Below are positions 36,165-43,890 of a stretch of 64,000 nucleotides of DNA, piece by piece. Position 1 is the stretch's first letter. The number at the start of each line of letters is the position of its first letter. A model generated the notes under the pieces. It was not told the DNA's origin, searched no databases, and was given only the letters and a program-made list of their open reading frames with translations. A program made the position numbers and the translations under genes. Source of the DNA: CAIODY01 sp046051225 (GTDB lineage Bacteria; Bacteroidota; Bacteroidia; Chitinophagales; CAIODY01); assembly GCA_046051225.1 (NCBI GenBank), contig JBJOOR010000010.1:1-64000 (forward strand). Reading direction: 5' to 3'.

Positions 36165-37226
36165 TCATTCTTTTACAAATTTACCATTCATTACATTGCC
36201 GTTTACATCTGTAGCTTTTATAAAATAAATACCTGAAGGCAAGTTGGCAGTATTCAGTTGGCAGTTTTCAGTAGTTAGTTTTTCAACTATTACATTTTGT
36301 TGCTGACCAAGTAGATTAGTTACTTCTATTGTATTTACTTCCCAATTTAGTTTGGGATACTGATGACTAATAACTATTGACTGCGAAGCTGGGTTTGGAT
36401 ATACTATCCCGAACGTTCGGGACTTCCTACTTTCCACTTCCCTTACCCCATCACCCACACCGCTACTTGTATCTTCTACTAATGATACATCGTCAATATA
36501 ATAATAAGACCCATAAACAGAAGGAAATATGACAGTTGTAGATATATGTTTAAAAGACAATGCAGTATCGGGCTCAAAATTACCGATAGTTAAATATTGA
36601 TAAGCCGAATCGGCTATAAACGAATAGTTGATTTTTACCCAATTTAGGGTATCAGCTATGATAGAATCATTTTCGTATTGCGGTTTCTTTTTTATTCGTG
36701 GGTAGCCCCCTGTGGTGGTAGATGTTTCATTCAATATATAAGTAGAAAATAAAAAACCAAATTTATTGCTTGCTTCTGAATTAAATCTGTAATTATTAGC
36801 CAAATTAATAAAACAAGTAGCTTTATATTTTTTGCCAATTTCTAATAGGTGTAAAAATGGAGTTGAAAGATATTCTCTATTATCATAGAGGGTTGGATCT
36901 TGAATATTAATACCATAACATCCAATACCAGCATAACATTTGCCTTGATGGGGATACTGAAAACCATGATCATTATTTGGTACGCCCCAAGCAGTATCTA
37001 GGCCTGGTACCAAATTGCAACAGGTACAATGAATATCGGGTGTACTACTATTGGGTATAAACCAACTAGTATATTGCATAGGAAAATGGTAAAAAATAGT
37101 ATCTACATTGGCGCAAGAATCGCCACCTACTTCAAAGCCATCATTTAGTATCAGGTTTTGAGCTTGTAGATGCTTTGTGCCAAACACTAAGGAAAAGATG
37201 ATTGTGATGTAAAATACTTTTTTCAT
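36165..37226 (-). CDS. T9SS type A cargo protein, paralogue family member 2
   Basis: 353 residues from the ATG at 37226 (MKKVFYITIIFSLVFGTKHLQAQ signal peptide). Body with FEVGGDSCANVDTI and two cysteine-rich runs (HCTCCNLVPG, GKCYAGIGCYG), related in layout to the genes at 24935 and 42580. The last 115 residues, from SSGVGDGVREVESRK through the sorting domain GIYFIKATDVNGNVMNGKFVKE, are almost identical to those of the gene at 42580. The exception is the extra SRTFG encoded by the palindrome TCCCGAACGTTCGGGA, so a 12-base net insertion lies in frame. Function unknown; surface-exposed by inference. Confidence 0.8.
   Translation of the reverse strand: MKKVFYITIIFSLVFGTKHLQAQNLILNDGFEVGGDSCANVDTIFYHFPMQYTSWFIPNSSTPDIHCTCCNLVPGLDTAWGVPNNDHGFQYPHQGKCYAGIGCYGINIQDPTLYDNREYLSTPFLHLLEIGKKYKATCFINLANNYRFNSEASNKFGFLFSTYILNETSTTTGGYPRIKKKPQYENDSIIADTLNWVKINYSFIADSAYQYLTIGNFEPDTALSFKHISTTVIFPSVYGSYYYIDDVSLVEDTSSGVGDGVREVESRKSRTFGIVYPNPASQSIVISHQYPKLNWEVNTIEVTNLLGQQQNVIVEKLTTENCQLNTANLPSGIYFIKATDVNGNVMNGKFVKE
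36407..36422. repeat. Palindrome TCCCGAACGTTCGGGA inserted in a coding region
   Basis: Present in this gene and absent from the otherwise near-identical place of the paralogue at 42580 (about 42820), where the flanks join as ATACTATTAACTTCC. It adds the residues SRTFG without breaking the frame. Confidence 0.85.
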
Positions 37227-37269
37227 TATTTTATACAATTTAAGTACATATTGAGTTTATAATTCATTA

Positions 37270-37342
37270 GTTGTAAACTAAATACCTCTTGCATCCTCGT
37301 TGGCTATACACTTTGCTATGCACCAAACGAGTACAAGCAGGA
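37270..37342 (-). repeat. Interspersed palindromic repeat, copy B
   Basis: On the minus strand it reads CTGCTTGTACTCGTTTGG, then GCATAGCAAAGTGTATAG, then CCAACGAGGATGCAAGAGG, then ATTTAGTTTACAAC. It is very close to copy A at 3116, and sits directly upstream of the T9SS gene that starts at 37226. Confidence 0.85.
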
Positions 37343-37490
37343 AAAGATAAAGTGCGCTTCATGGATACTGTTTTTGGGTAGTAACGTTTTTTTGATTACA
37401 AATAATACAGCTGCAAGATAAAATAAATTCGAAAAAATAAAAATTTATTGATTATCAGCAATTTAGGTAGCAAACATCATTTCGTTTACC

Positions 37491-37700
37491 ATCAGAAAAA
37501 TGTTTTTTCTAGTCAGAATAGAAACTATTCTAATCAGAAAAATGTTTTTTCTGATTAGAATAAATATTTTTCTCATCAGAAAAAATGTTTTTCTGATTAA
37601 CTTAAAAGTTTTTCTAGTTAGAAAAAATGTTTTTCTGATTAACTTAAAAGTTTTTCTAGTTAGAAAAATTGTTTTTCTAATCAACATAGAAGCTATGTTC
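37491..37700 (+). repeat. 21-bp tandem array, ten units
   Basis: Ten units of exactly 21 bases starting at ATCAGAAAAATG. Each unit carries a near-palindrome such as AGAAAAAATGTTTTTCT. Odd and even units differ, giving a 42-base higher period (GTTAGAAAAAAT followed by GATTAACTTAAAAG). The last unit (ATCAACATAGAAGCTATG) is degenerate. It is A+T-rich and unrelated in base sequence to the arrays near 24 kb, although the period is the same. The ORFs through it are artefacts. Confidence 0.92.
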
Positions 37701-37760
37701 ATCAACAAATATACTTGACACAGTTTAATGAACGCTACCTTTAATGAACGCTACCCAACA

Positions 37761-38747
37761 TCAATTAATCATTAAGTTGCAACCTCTTACATCGCTATAA
37801 TCTGCTCTGCCAATTATTTCAAATGTATTATTGGGTTTAATTTTACCAATATCATCTGTGGCAATAAAACTACACGAATTAATATTGGCTAAATCAACCA
37901 CATTTATGCAGCCGCTAGCGTTGATGGCATTAGTGATTTGAAAAGGGTCGTACATATCTCTAATCAATACTTGGGCAGTATTCTGCATATTAAATATACC
38001 CTGTTTTGTAGCATAAAATTGGCTTAATAATTCTGTCATACCATATTCGGATGCAATGCTATGGGTAGCAAATGATTGTTTTAGATAATCATGTACTTCA
38101 AATTTTAACCATTCGGCCCTCCTACCCTTCATGCCCCCAGTTTCTACTACAATAGTATGGTTTAAATTGGGCTTATATTTATCTGCAAAATCGAGCAAAG
38201 CATAGGTTACACCTATTAAAATTGTTTTTTGTTTTGTTGATTCTAAATTTAAAATAGTAGCATTCAACTCATCATGATTGTATAAATAAAAGCCATTGCA
38301 AGGGTGCTTGCTTATTTGCATCATTTGCTGCACCATATACACCAACGAGCTATTATTTTTTTCTAAATAAGATGGCAACAAAGCCAAAAAACAATATTCA
38401 TCAATATTACCAAATGCAGCATTAAAGCATTGCTGCATGCTTTGCTCATAAATAAAAGTATAGGCAATAAAATGTTGACTTTGCACAGCACCCGTAGTGC
38501 CGCTGCTTTTAAATATAATTTGAGGCAATACGTTTTTTATAATAACACGATGCGACTTGAAGAACCGAATAGGCAAAAAAGGTATTTTTTCAATTCTATC
38601 AATGGCAGCAACATTAATTTTTAAGGCATCAACGTATTGATGATATACCTCACAATTTTTGTATTGAAACTTAAACACAGCCAATGCTCTTTTTTCAAAC
38701 GAAACAGAAGCATCAAATACATCAATATGTAAAAAACTGTTGCTCAA
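37761..38747 (-). CDS. LuxE/acyl-protein synthetase-like protein
   Basis: 328 residues. An ANL-type adenylating enzyme of the LuxE/acyl-protein synthetase family: FKSSGTTGAVQSQHF (AMP-binding P-loop, about 80-94), SEYGMTELLSQFYA (about 238-251), VVDLANINSCSFIATDDIGKI and a C-terminal GRADYSDVRGCNLMIN. LuxE transfers fatty acyl groups to a carrier; many Bacteroidota have orphan copies like this one near wall-lipid or aryl-polyene genes, but nothing of that kind is adjacent. The only in-frame start is TTG at 38747, as the next upstream codons run into a stop, so a TTG start is likely. Confidence 0.75.
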   Translation of the reverse strand: MSNSFLHIDVFDASVSFEKRALAVFKFQYKNCEVYHQYVDALKINVAAIDRIEKIPFLPIRFFKSHRVIIKNVLPQIIFKSSGTTGAVQSQHFIAYTFIYEQSMQQCFNAAFGNIDEYCFLALLPSYLEKNNSSLVYMVQQMMQISKHPCNGFYLYNHDELNATILNLESTKQKTILIGVTYALLDFADKYKPNLNHTIVVETGGMKGRRAEWLKFEVHDYLKQSFATHSIASEYGMTELLSQFYATKQGIFNMQNTAQVLIRDMYDPFQITNAINASGCINVVDLANINSCSFIATDDIGKIKPNNTFEIIGRADYSDVRGCNLMIN

Positions 38748-38759
38748 ATAAAAAATAGT

Positions 38760-38791
38760 TTTGATTTACAATAATATGCTGTTTACTTTAG
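38760..38791 (+). promoter_or_regulatory. Probable promoter of the lipoprotein gene
   Basis: TTTG (38760-38763), exactly 20 bases, TACTTTAG (38784-38791). It agrees with TTTG-N20-TAnnTTTG except for the last base or two. The start point would be about 10 bases before the ATG at 38805. Confidence 0.55.
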
Positions 38792-38804
38792 CGTTTCAAA
38801 TTTT

Positions 38805-39278
38805 ATGAAATATAAAATCATTTTATTGTTGCTATTGCCTTTGGCTTTTGTTTTACAAAAGTGCCAAAAAGCACCCGATTTTCCTATTGCGCCAGCCATC
38901 GTATTCGATTCGTATAATTTAACCACCATCAATCCAGGCAAAGATTCATTAAAAATAAAATTCAAATTTACGGATGGCGATGGCGATATAGGCTTTAATT
39001 CGGGCGAAAATCCATCAGGCGATTCATCTGTGTTTATTACAGATGTACGAGTGGGCAAAAGCGATTATACCTACATCTATAATCCACCCCACATACCCGA
39101 AAAAGGAAGCTTCAAACAAATAAGTGGCTCGATGATTATTAACATGTTTTATACATGCCATTGCCGCCCCGACCATGTAATAGCCGATACAATTAGTTAT
39201 AAAATAAGAATTGTGGATAGGGCTGGGCATAGCAGCAATACAATTACTACGCCCTATGTATATTTAAAATGCAATTAG
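38805..39278 (+). CDS. Hypothetical lipoprotein with FTDGDGDIG motif
   Basis: 157 residues. Lipoprotein signal with lipobox VLQKC (Cys20). The body has KFTDGDGDIGFNSGENPSGD, a motif in many single-gene Bacteroidota surface lipoproteins and probably calcium-binding. It probably folds as a beta-sandwich, with YKIRIVDRAGHSSNTI at the end. No partner is evident. Its 3' end overlaps that of the convergent bacilliredoxin gene by 4 bases. Confidence 0.65.
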   Translation: MKYKIILLLLLPLAFVLQKCQKAPDFPIAPAIVFDSYNLTTINPGKDSLKIKFKFTDGDGDIGFNSGENPSGDSSVFITDVRVGKSDYTYIYNPPHIPEKGSFKQISGSMIINMFYTCHCRPDHVIADTISYKIRIVDRAGHSSNTITTPYVYLKCN

Positions 39279-39685
39279 CAATATTGCTCAAAAGCACCTA
39301 CTAAGTTTTGTGCAATCATTTCAGCACTTCTACCTTCAATATGATGACGTTCGATAAAATGAACCAATTGCCCATCTTTAAACAATGCAATACAAGGCGA
39401 TGATGGCGGATAAGGCAATGTATAAGCCCTAGCCTGCTTAGTTGAATCTACATCAAAGCCTGCAAAAACAGTAGTTAAATGATTTGGTTTTTTGGTATGA
39501 TTAATTGCCATTCTAACACCTGGTCGGGCAGTACCTGCCGAACAGCCACATACCGAATTGATGAATAGCAAAGTAGTTCCTTCACGATTCAACGCCACAT
39601 CTACATTAGCTGGGGTTAATAATTCTTCAAAGCCTACAGCCGTCATTTCGGCTTTCATTGGGTTTACTATTTCTGCTGGATACAT
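39275..39685 (-). CDS. BrxA/BrxB-family bacilliredoxin
   Basis: 136 residues. YphP/YqiW-type protein with the redox motif CGC (Cys46 and Cys48 in FINSVCGCSAGTARPG). In Firmicutes it removes bacillithiol from proteins; many Bacteroidota also make bacillithiol. TAGTTTTG (39755-39748, minus strand) could be the -7 element, giving a leader of about 60 bases. Confidence 0.9.
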   Translation of the reverse strand: MYPAEIVNPMKAEMTAVGFEELLTPANVDVALNREGTTLLFINSVCGCSAGTARPGVRMAINHTKKPNHLTTVFAGFDVDSTKQARAYTLPYPPSSPCIALFKDGQLVHFIERHHIEGRSAEMIAQNLVGAFEQYC

Positions 39686-39802
39686 ATTGTTAATTTGTTT
39701 TTATTTGTTTTTTCGAAGTGCAAACTTCTTATAAAAAATTGATGATGCAAAACTAAACAAACATTAATGATAAAAGTTTCAGCACTGTTGATCAGAAGTA
39801 TA

Positions 39803-39911
39803 ATCAATAAAAAAAAAGCCCTTCATAAAAATGAGGGGCTTTCATCTATTAAACCACTAATAGAAATATTTTTAATGCTTTTTAAAGCAGCTATTTTTTC
39901 TTTGTATTGAT
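39803..39911 (-). ncRNA. Candidate small RNA of about 100 bases
   Basis: On the minus strand TTTC (39946-39943), 19 bases and TATCTTTG (39923-39916) form a near-consensus promoter. About 70 bases downstream is a strong hairpin terminator (39843-39809) with a run of T. The predicted RNA has a short hairpin (GCTGCTTTAAAAAGC) and no open reading frame of note. Nothing but promoter and terminator supports it; the hairpin may just be a second terminator for topA read-through. Confidence 0.35.
39809..39843. terminator. Hairpin terminator
   Basis: AAAGCCCTTCAT pairs with ATGAGGGGCTTT around AAAA, with a run of A to the left (T-run on the minus strand). Confidence 0.8.
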
Positions 39912-39992
39912 AAGTCAAAGATAGTGGTTGAAAAGGCTATTTGAAATAAGCATAAAAACGTAATTGTATAATCAAAAAATAGTACGAGCATA

Positions 39993-40030
39993 AAAAAAAT
40001 CCGATAGTCTTTTACTATCGGATTTTTTTA
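39993..40030. terminator. Terminator of topA
   Basis: AAAAAATCCGATAGT pairs with ACTATCGGATTTTTT around a short loop, 12 bases after the topA stop. Confidence 0.85.
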
Positions 40031-40041
40031 TTTGAGATAAA

Positions 40042-42372
40042 TTATTTCTTCTTCTTTCTTGCTCCCCAACCTCTCGGTTTGGCTTCGGGTGCAGCTTCTA
40101 TCAATGGCATAATATCTTCGAGTTTCAATTTTTTCACATCGGCATCTTTAGGCAGCTTCACATTTTTTTTACCTGCTTTAATGTATGGCCCCCATCTGCC
40201 TACTACAATTGAAATATCTGTGCCTTCAAAAACCCTTAAAATACTATTACGTTTTTCTTCAATCACTTCTAATACATCGGCTGATGTAACAGTGTATGGG
40301 TCGTGCGTTTTTTTCAAACTATAAAACTTGCCATCGTGTGCCACATAAGCACCAAATCTGCCAATGTTTACGGTTAAATCTTTGTCTTCAAATTGCCCCA
40401 CCACTCTTGGCAATGCAAAACATTCCAATGCTTCTTCTAAAGTAATGGTGCTGATACTTTGATTGGGTTTTAGTTTCGAAAATTTTGGCTTTTCGCTTTC
40501 ATCTTCGCTGGCTGCACCAATTTGAACCATCGGCCCATAACGCCCCATACGAGCAATTACAGGTTTACCGCTTTTTGGGTCGATGCCCAATTCACGTTCG
40601 CCACTTACACGTTCAGCCGTTTCAATAGTATGGTCAACTAATGTATGAAATGGTTTGTAGAATGTATCGAGCATTTTTGGCCACTTCAATTTGCCATCTG
40701 CAATTTCGTCAAACTCGGCTTCGATACGAGCTGTGAAGGTATAATCTAACACGTTTTTGAAATGTTCAACCAAAAAATCATTGGTTAAAAATCCTAAATC
40801 GGTTGGCGATAATTTGTTTTTTTCAACGCCAGTAATTTCAGTTTTGGTATGATTTTTAACTTCGTTTTTATCCGTTAAAGTATACACCAAATAAGGTCTT
40901 TCGGTTCCTTCTTTAATTTTCTTTTCTACATAACCACGTTGTTGAACTGTATTAATAGTAGGCGCATAGGTTGACGGACGACCGATGCCTAACTCTTCTA
41001 ATTTTTTTACCAAGCTTGCTTCTGTATATCTGGATGGTGGTGCCGAAAAACGTTGCACAGCAGTCATTTCTTTAAAGCCAACTTGTTGATTTACTTTTAA
41101 GGGTGGCAACAAACTTTCTTTTTCATCTTCTTCGTTTTCTTCATCCGTATCCTCCATATACACTTTCAAAAATCCATCAAATTTTATTACTTCGCCCGAT
41201 GCTGATAAATTTTCTTTATTGGTTGAAATTTCGATGGTAGCAGTTGTTTTTTCTAACACTGCATCTTCCATTTGCGAAGCAATTGTTCTGCGCCAAATTA
41301 ATTGATACAAGCGCAATTGATCGCTTTCAACATCTACTTCAATATTTGCTAAATCGGTAGGACGAATGGCTTCATGCGCTTCTTGTGCGTTGGCAGTTTT
41401 GCCTGTGTAATGACGTTGCTTGTGATAATTTTCGCCGTATAATTTTTTAATTTGTTGTTGTGCATTTTTCAAAGCAGTATCACTCAAATTCACCGAATCA
41501 GTTCTCATATATGTAATATGCCCAGCTTCGTATAATCGCTGCGCCAACATCATCGTTTTCGAAACATTCATGTATAATTTACGTGATGCTTCTTGTTGCA
41601 GTGTTGAAGTAGTAAACGGTGCAGCAGGCGTACGTTTGCCAGGTCTTACATCTACATTTGTAACGGTATAAGATGCAGTTTTACAACTGATTAAAAACTT
41701 TTCGGCATCGCCTTGTAGTTCATATTTTTTTGGTAATTCAGCTTTAAATGAAATAGTTTTTCCATCTCGTTCAGCAGTTAAAATAGCTACTACTTTAAAA
41801 AAACTTTTTGTGTTATGCGATGTAATATCTCTTTCTTTTTCTACAATTAATCTTACCGCAACAGATTGTACTCTACCAGCCGAAAGTCCACTTCCTGCTG
41901 ATAATTTACGCCATAAAATAGGCGATAATTCAAAGCCCACAATTCTATCCAACACTCTTCGGGCTTGTTGTGCATCTACCAAATTCAAATCTACTTTTCG
42001 TGGTTTGGTAATGGCTTCTTGTATAGCCGATTTTGTAATTTCATGAAAAACAATTCGCTTGGTATTTAATACATCTAAATTTAATGCTTCGCAAAGATGC
42101 CAGCTAATGGCTTCACCTTCACGGTCTTCATCCGTTGCCAGCCATACTTCTGCTCCTTTTGCCAACTTCTTTAGTTCTTTTACCACCTCTTCTTTATCCT
42201 CACTAATAATGTAGTTGGGCTTAAATCCGTTTGCAATATCAATACCTTTATCGCCCTTGGCTAAATCTCTAATATGCCCTTTGCTGCTCACTACTTTGAA
42301 TTCGCCACCCAAATATTTTTCAATAGTTTTTGCTTTGGCAGGCGACTCAACAATCAATAAATTTTTTGCCAT
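40042..42372 (-). CDS. topA: DNA topoisomerase I
   Basis: 776 residues. It relaxes negative supercoils by a single-strand passage. Toprim domain with VESPAKAKTIEKYLGG (about 8-23) and acidic DEDREGEA (81-88); nucleophile Tyr288 in ITYMRTDS; typical type IA lid and C-terminal repeats (ELGIDPKSGKPVIARMGRYG and CFALPRVVGQFEDKDLTVNI) instead of Cys4 zinc fingers. Ends with a basic KPRGWGARKKKK tail. A housekeeping gene, monocistronic, with its own terminator. Confidence 0.96.
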   Translation of the reverse strand: MAKNLLIVESPAKAKTIEKYLGGEFKVVSSKGHIRDLAKGDKGIDIANGFKPNYIISEDKEEVVKELKKLAKGAEVWLATDEDREGEAISWHLCEALNLDVLNTKRIVFHEITKSAIQEAITKPRKVDLNLVDAQQARRVLDRIVGFELSPILWRKLSAGSGLSAGRVQSVAVRLIVEKERDITSHNTKSFFKVVAILTAERDGKTISFKAELPKKYELQGDAEKFLISCKTASYTVTNVDVRPGKRTPAAPFTTSTLQQEASRKLYMNVSKTMMLAQRLYEAGHITYMRTDSVNLSDTALKNAQQQIKKLYGENYHKQRHYTGKTANAQEAHEAIRPTDLANIEVDVESDQLRLYQLIWRRTIASQMEDAVLEKTTATIEISTNKENLSASGEVIKFDGFLKVYMEDTDEENEEDEKESLLPPLKVNQQVGFKEMTAVQRFSAPPSRYTEASLVKKLEELGIGRPSTYAPTINTVQQRGYVEKKIKEGTERPYLVYTLTDKNEVKNHTKTEITGVEKNKLSPTDLGFLTNDFLVEHFKNVLDYTFTARIEAEFDEIADGKLKWPKMLDTFYKPFHTLVDHTIETAERVSGERELGIDPKSGKPVIARMGRYGPMVQIGAASEDESEKPKFSKLKPNQSISTITLEEALECFALPRVVGQFEDKDLTVNIGRFGAYVAHDGKFYSLKKTHDPYTVTSADVLEVIEEKRNSILRVFEGTDISIVVGRWGPYIKAGKKNVKLPKDADVKKLKLEDIMPLIEAAPEAKPRGWGARKKKK

Positions 42373-42579
42373 TAATTAAATTTTAATTGTTGCAAATAAA
42401 AGTTTTCAAATTGAAAAAATCAAATTAATTTAAGAATCAATTGTATTCAGCAGCAGAATATTTTATTACAAGAGGAATAAATTTGTACATATTCTTTACA
42501 ATTTAACCAATGAGAATCTTGTTTTTGTTAACAGCCTTTATTAGTAAAACAAGAAAAAAAGAAAAGATTTTCTTTCATT

Positions 42580-43695
42580 TTATTCCTTCACAAACTTCCC
42601 GTTCATTACATTGCCATTTACATCTGTTGCTTTTATAAAATAAATACCCGAAGGCAAGTTGGCAGTTTTCAGTAGGCAGTTTTCAGTAGTTAGTTTTTCA
42701 ACTATAATATTTTGTTTTTGACCTAGTAGATTTGTTACTTCTATTGTATTTACTTCCCAATTTAGTTTGGGAGACTGATGACTAATAACTATTGACTGCG
42801 AAGCTGGGTTTGGATATACTATTAACTTCCTACTTTCCACTTCCCTTACCCCATCACCCACACCGCTACTTGTATCTTCTACTAATGATACATCATCGAT
42901 GTTATAATAAGCACTATAATCTGTTGTGGGAGAAAGGGGTGAAAGAATAACTTGTTTGTTAACCATAAATTCTTTTTCAAAACAACCAAATGTTATATAC
43001 CTATAATTCGAGTCTGCAACAAAATCAAAGGATACTTTGTGCCAACTAAAAGTATCAGTTATAAAATAATTAGTTACTAACTGTGGTTTATAATCTAGTC
43101 TATTATATGATAAAGAAGATGAAAAAGAACTTGTATCCGCCAATTGCCAACTACTTAGTAGTAATTCAATTTTGTTTATTGCTATTATTGATGGTTCAGA
43201 AGGATTATTTATCCTATCATAGTTCAATGAGTTTAAATAAAAAACTAAATGATATTTTTTTCCAATAGTTAATGGGCTGATTAATTTATTTTCTATATAC
43301 TCATAAACAATTGATGAACCATTGGCAGAAATAAATCCAAAACCCATAAAGCAATTCCCATCTTTGGGATATTGGTATTGATTTGGGCTTAATGGAACTC
43401 CATAATTATTGCTATTTATCCCATTAAAACATCTACAATAATAATCTGGAGAACCAAAAGTTGTACTATACATCCAACCTGTTTTATAAATAGACAAGAA
43501 ATAACATGAATCTTTTTTTTCAAAACTTCCATTGCTAATAAAGTTTTGCGCTATTACTATTTGACAAGTAGCGATAAGTAAAATAATAATAAAATATTTT
43601 CCCGTAGAAGCTAAGCTGTGTTTGTTGTCGCCAAGCTGCCGCAGAGCTTTTGAGCATAGGGGCTTGGTGACTGCCTGATTCAAAATATAGGTCAT
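42580..43695 (-). CDS. T9SS type A cargo protein, paralogue family member 3
   Basis: 371 residues as read from ATG 43695. The N-terminal 33 or so residues (MTYILNQAVTKPLCSKAL...) are not a normal signal-peptide start; they are partly encoded by a G+C-rich palindrome (43627-43671). A good signal core (KYFIIILLIATCQIVIAQ) follows directly, so an insertion has probably replaced the original start. The body matches members at 24935 and 36165 (NFISNGSFEKKDSCYF, YYCRCFNGINS). Its 3' quarter is almost identical to that of 36165, but lacks the 12 extra bases of the palindrome. Function unknown. Confidence 0.75.
   Translation of the reverse strand: MTYILNQAVTKPLCSKALRQLGDNKHSLASTGKYFIIILLIATCQIVIAQNFISNGSFEKKDSCYFLSIYKTGWMYSTTFGSPDYYCRCFNGINSNNYGVPLSPNQYQYPKDGNCFMGFGFISANGSSIVYEYIENKLISPLTIGKKYHLVFYLNSLNYDRINNPSEPSIIAINKIELLLSSWQLADTSSFSSSLSYNRLDYKPQLVTNYFITDTFSWHKVSFDFVADSNYRYITFGCFEKEFMVNKQVILSPLSPTTDYSAYYNIDDVSLVEDTSSGVGDGVREVESRKLIVYPNPASQSIVISHQSPKLNWEVNTIEVTNLLGQKQNIIVEKLTTENCLLKTANLPSGIYFIKATDVNGNVMNGKFVKE
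43627..43671. repeat. G+C-rich palindrome in the start region of a T9SS gene
   Basis: GTCGCCAAGC (43627-43636) and GCTTGGTGAC (43662-43671) are inverted repeats with one mismatch around a 25-base centre containing CTGCCGCAGAG. The base composition differs sharply from that of the gene. It codes for residues about 8-22 of the predicted protein. Confidence 0.75.
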
Positions 43696-43742
43696 TGTTT
43701 TTCATTTTGCTTATTCACAAACTTAAACATTTTATTGGACTT

Positions 43743-43800
43743 TCCTGCTTGTACTCGTCTGTAGCCAAGCCTTATGTGTGGCTAACGAGTATGTAAGTGG
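43743..43800 (+). repeat. Interspersed palindromic repeat, copy C (degenerate)
   Basis: CCTGCTTGTACTCGTCTG, then TAGCCAAGCCTTATGTGTGG, then CTAACGAGTATGTAAGTGG. The ends match the other copies, but the loop differs (GCCA...TGGC) and the ATTTAG tail is missing. Confidence 0.7.
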
Positions 43801-43804
43801 TTTT

Positions 43805-43887
43805 GTTTTTAACAAATAGTTTTGTTTCATTGTAATAATTGCAACATATTTACTTGCGTAAATGTAAAAATGTTTTTTAATTGTTTC
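43805..43887 (-). repeat. Conserved leader repeat, copy 2
   Basis: Its reverse complement is nearly identical to 24799-24883. The same ATGAAACAA occurs in both. It lies upstream of the T9SS gene at 42580 and is separated from it by repeat copy C and about 50 bases. Confidence 0.8.
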
Positions 43888-43890
43888 GTC

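Larger units (their letters stand above)
37227..37760. other. Gene-free region with palindromic repeat and 21-bp array
   Basis: Between the T9SS gene (start 37226) and the LuxE-like gene. It holds palindromic repeat copy B (37270-37342) and the 21-base array (37491-37700). The rest is A+T-rich sequence with no recognisable gene. Confidence 0.7.
39686..40041. other. Intergenic region with two terminators and a possible small RNA
   Basis: Between bacilliredoxin and topA. It holds the topA terminator (39993-40030), a second hairpin terminator (39809-39843) and, between them, a candidate promoter on the minus strand. No protein gene is seen. Confidence 0.6.

Noticed and set aside
37463..37718. 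Small ORFs through the 21-bp array (81 and 72 residues)
   Set aside because: Same explanation: the 21-base unit keeps frames open, and the peptides are repetitive and low in complexity.
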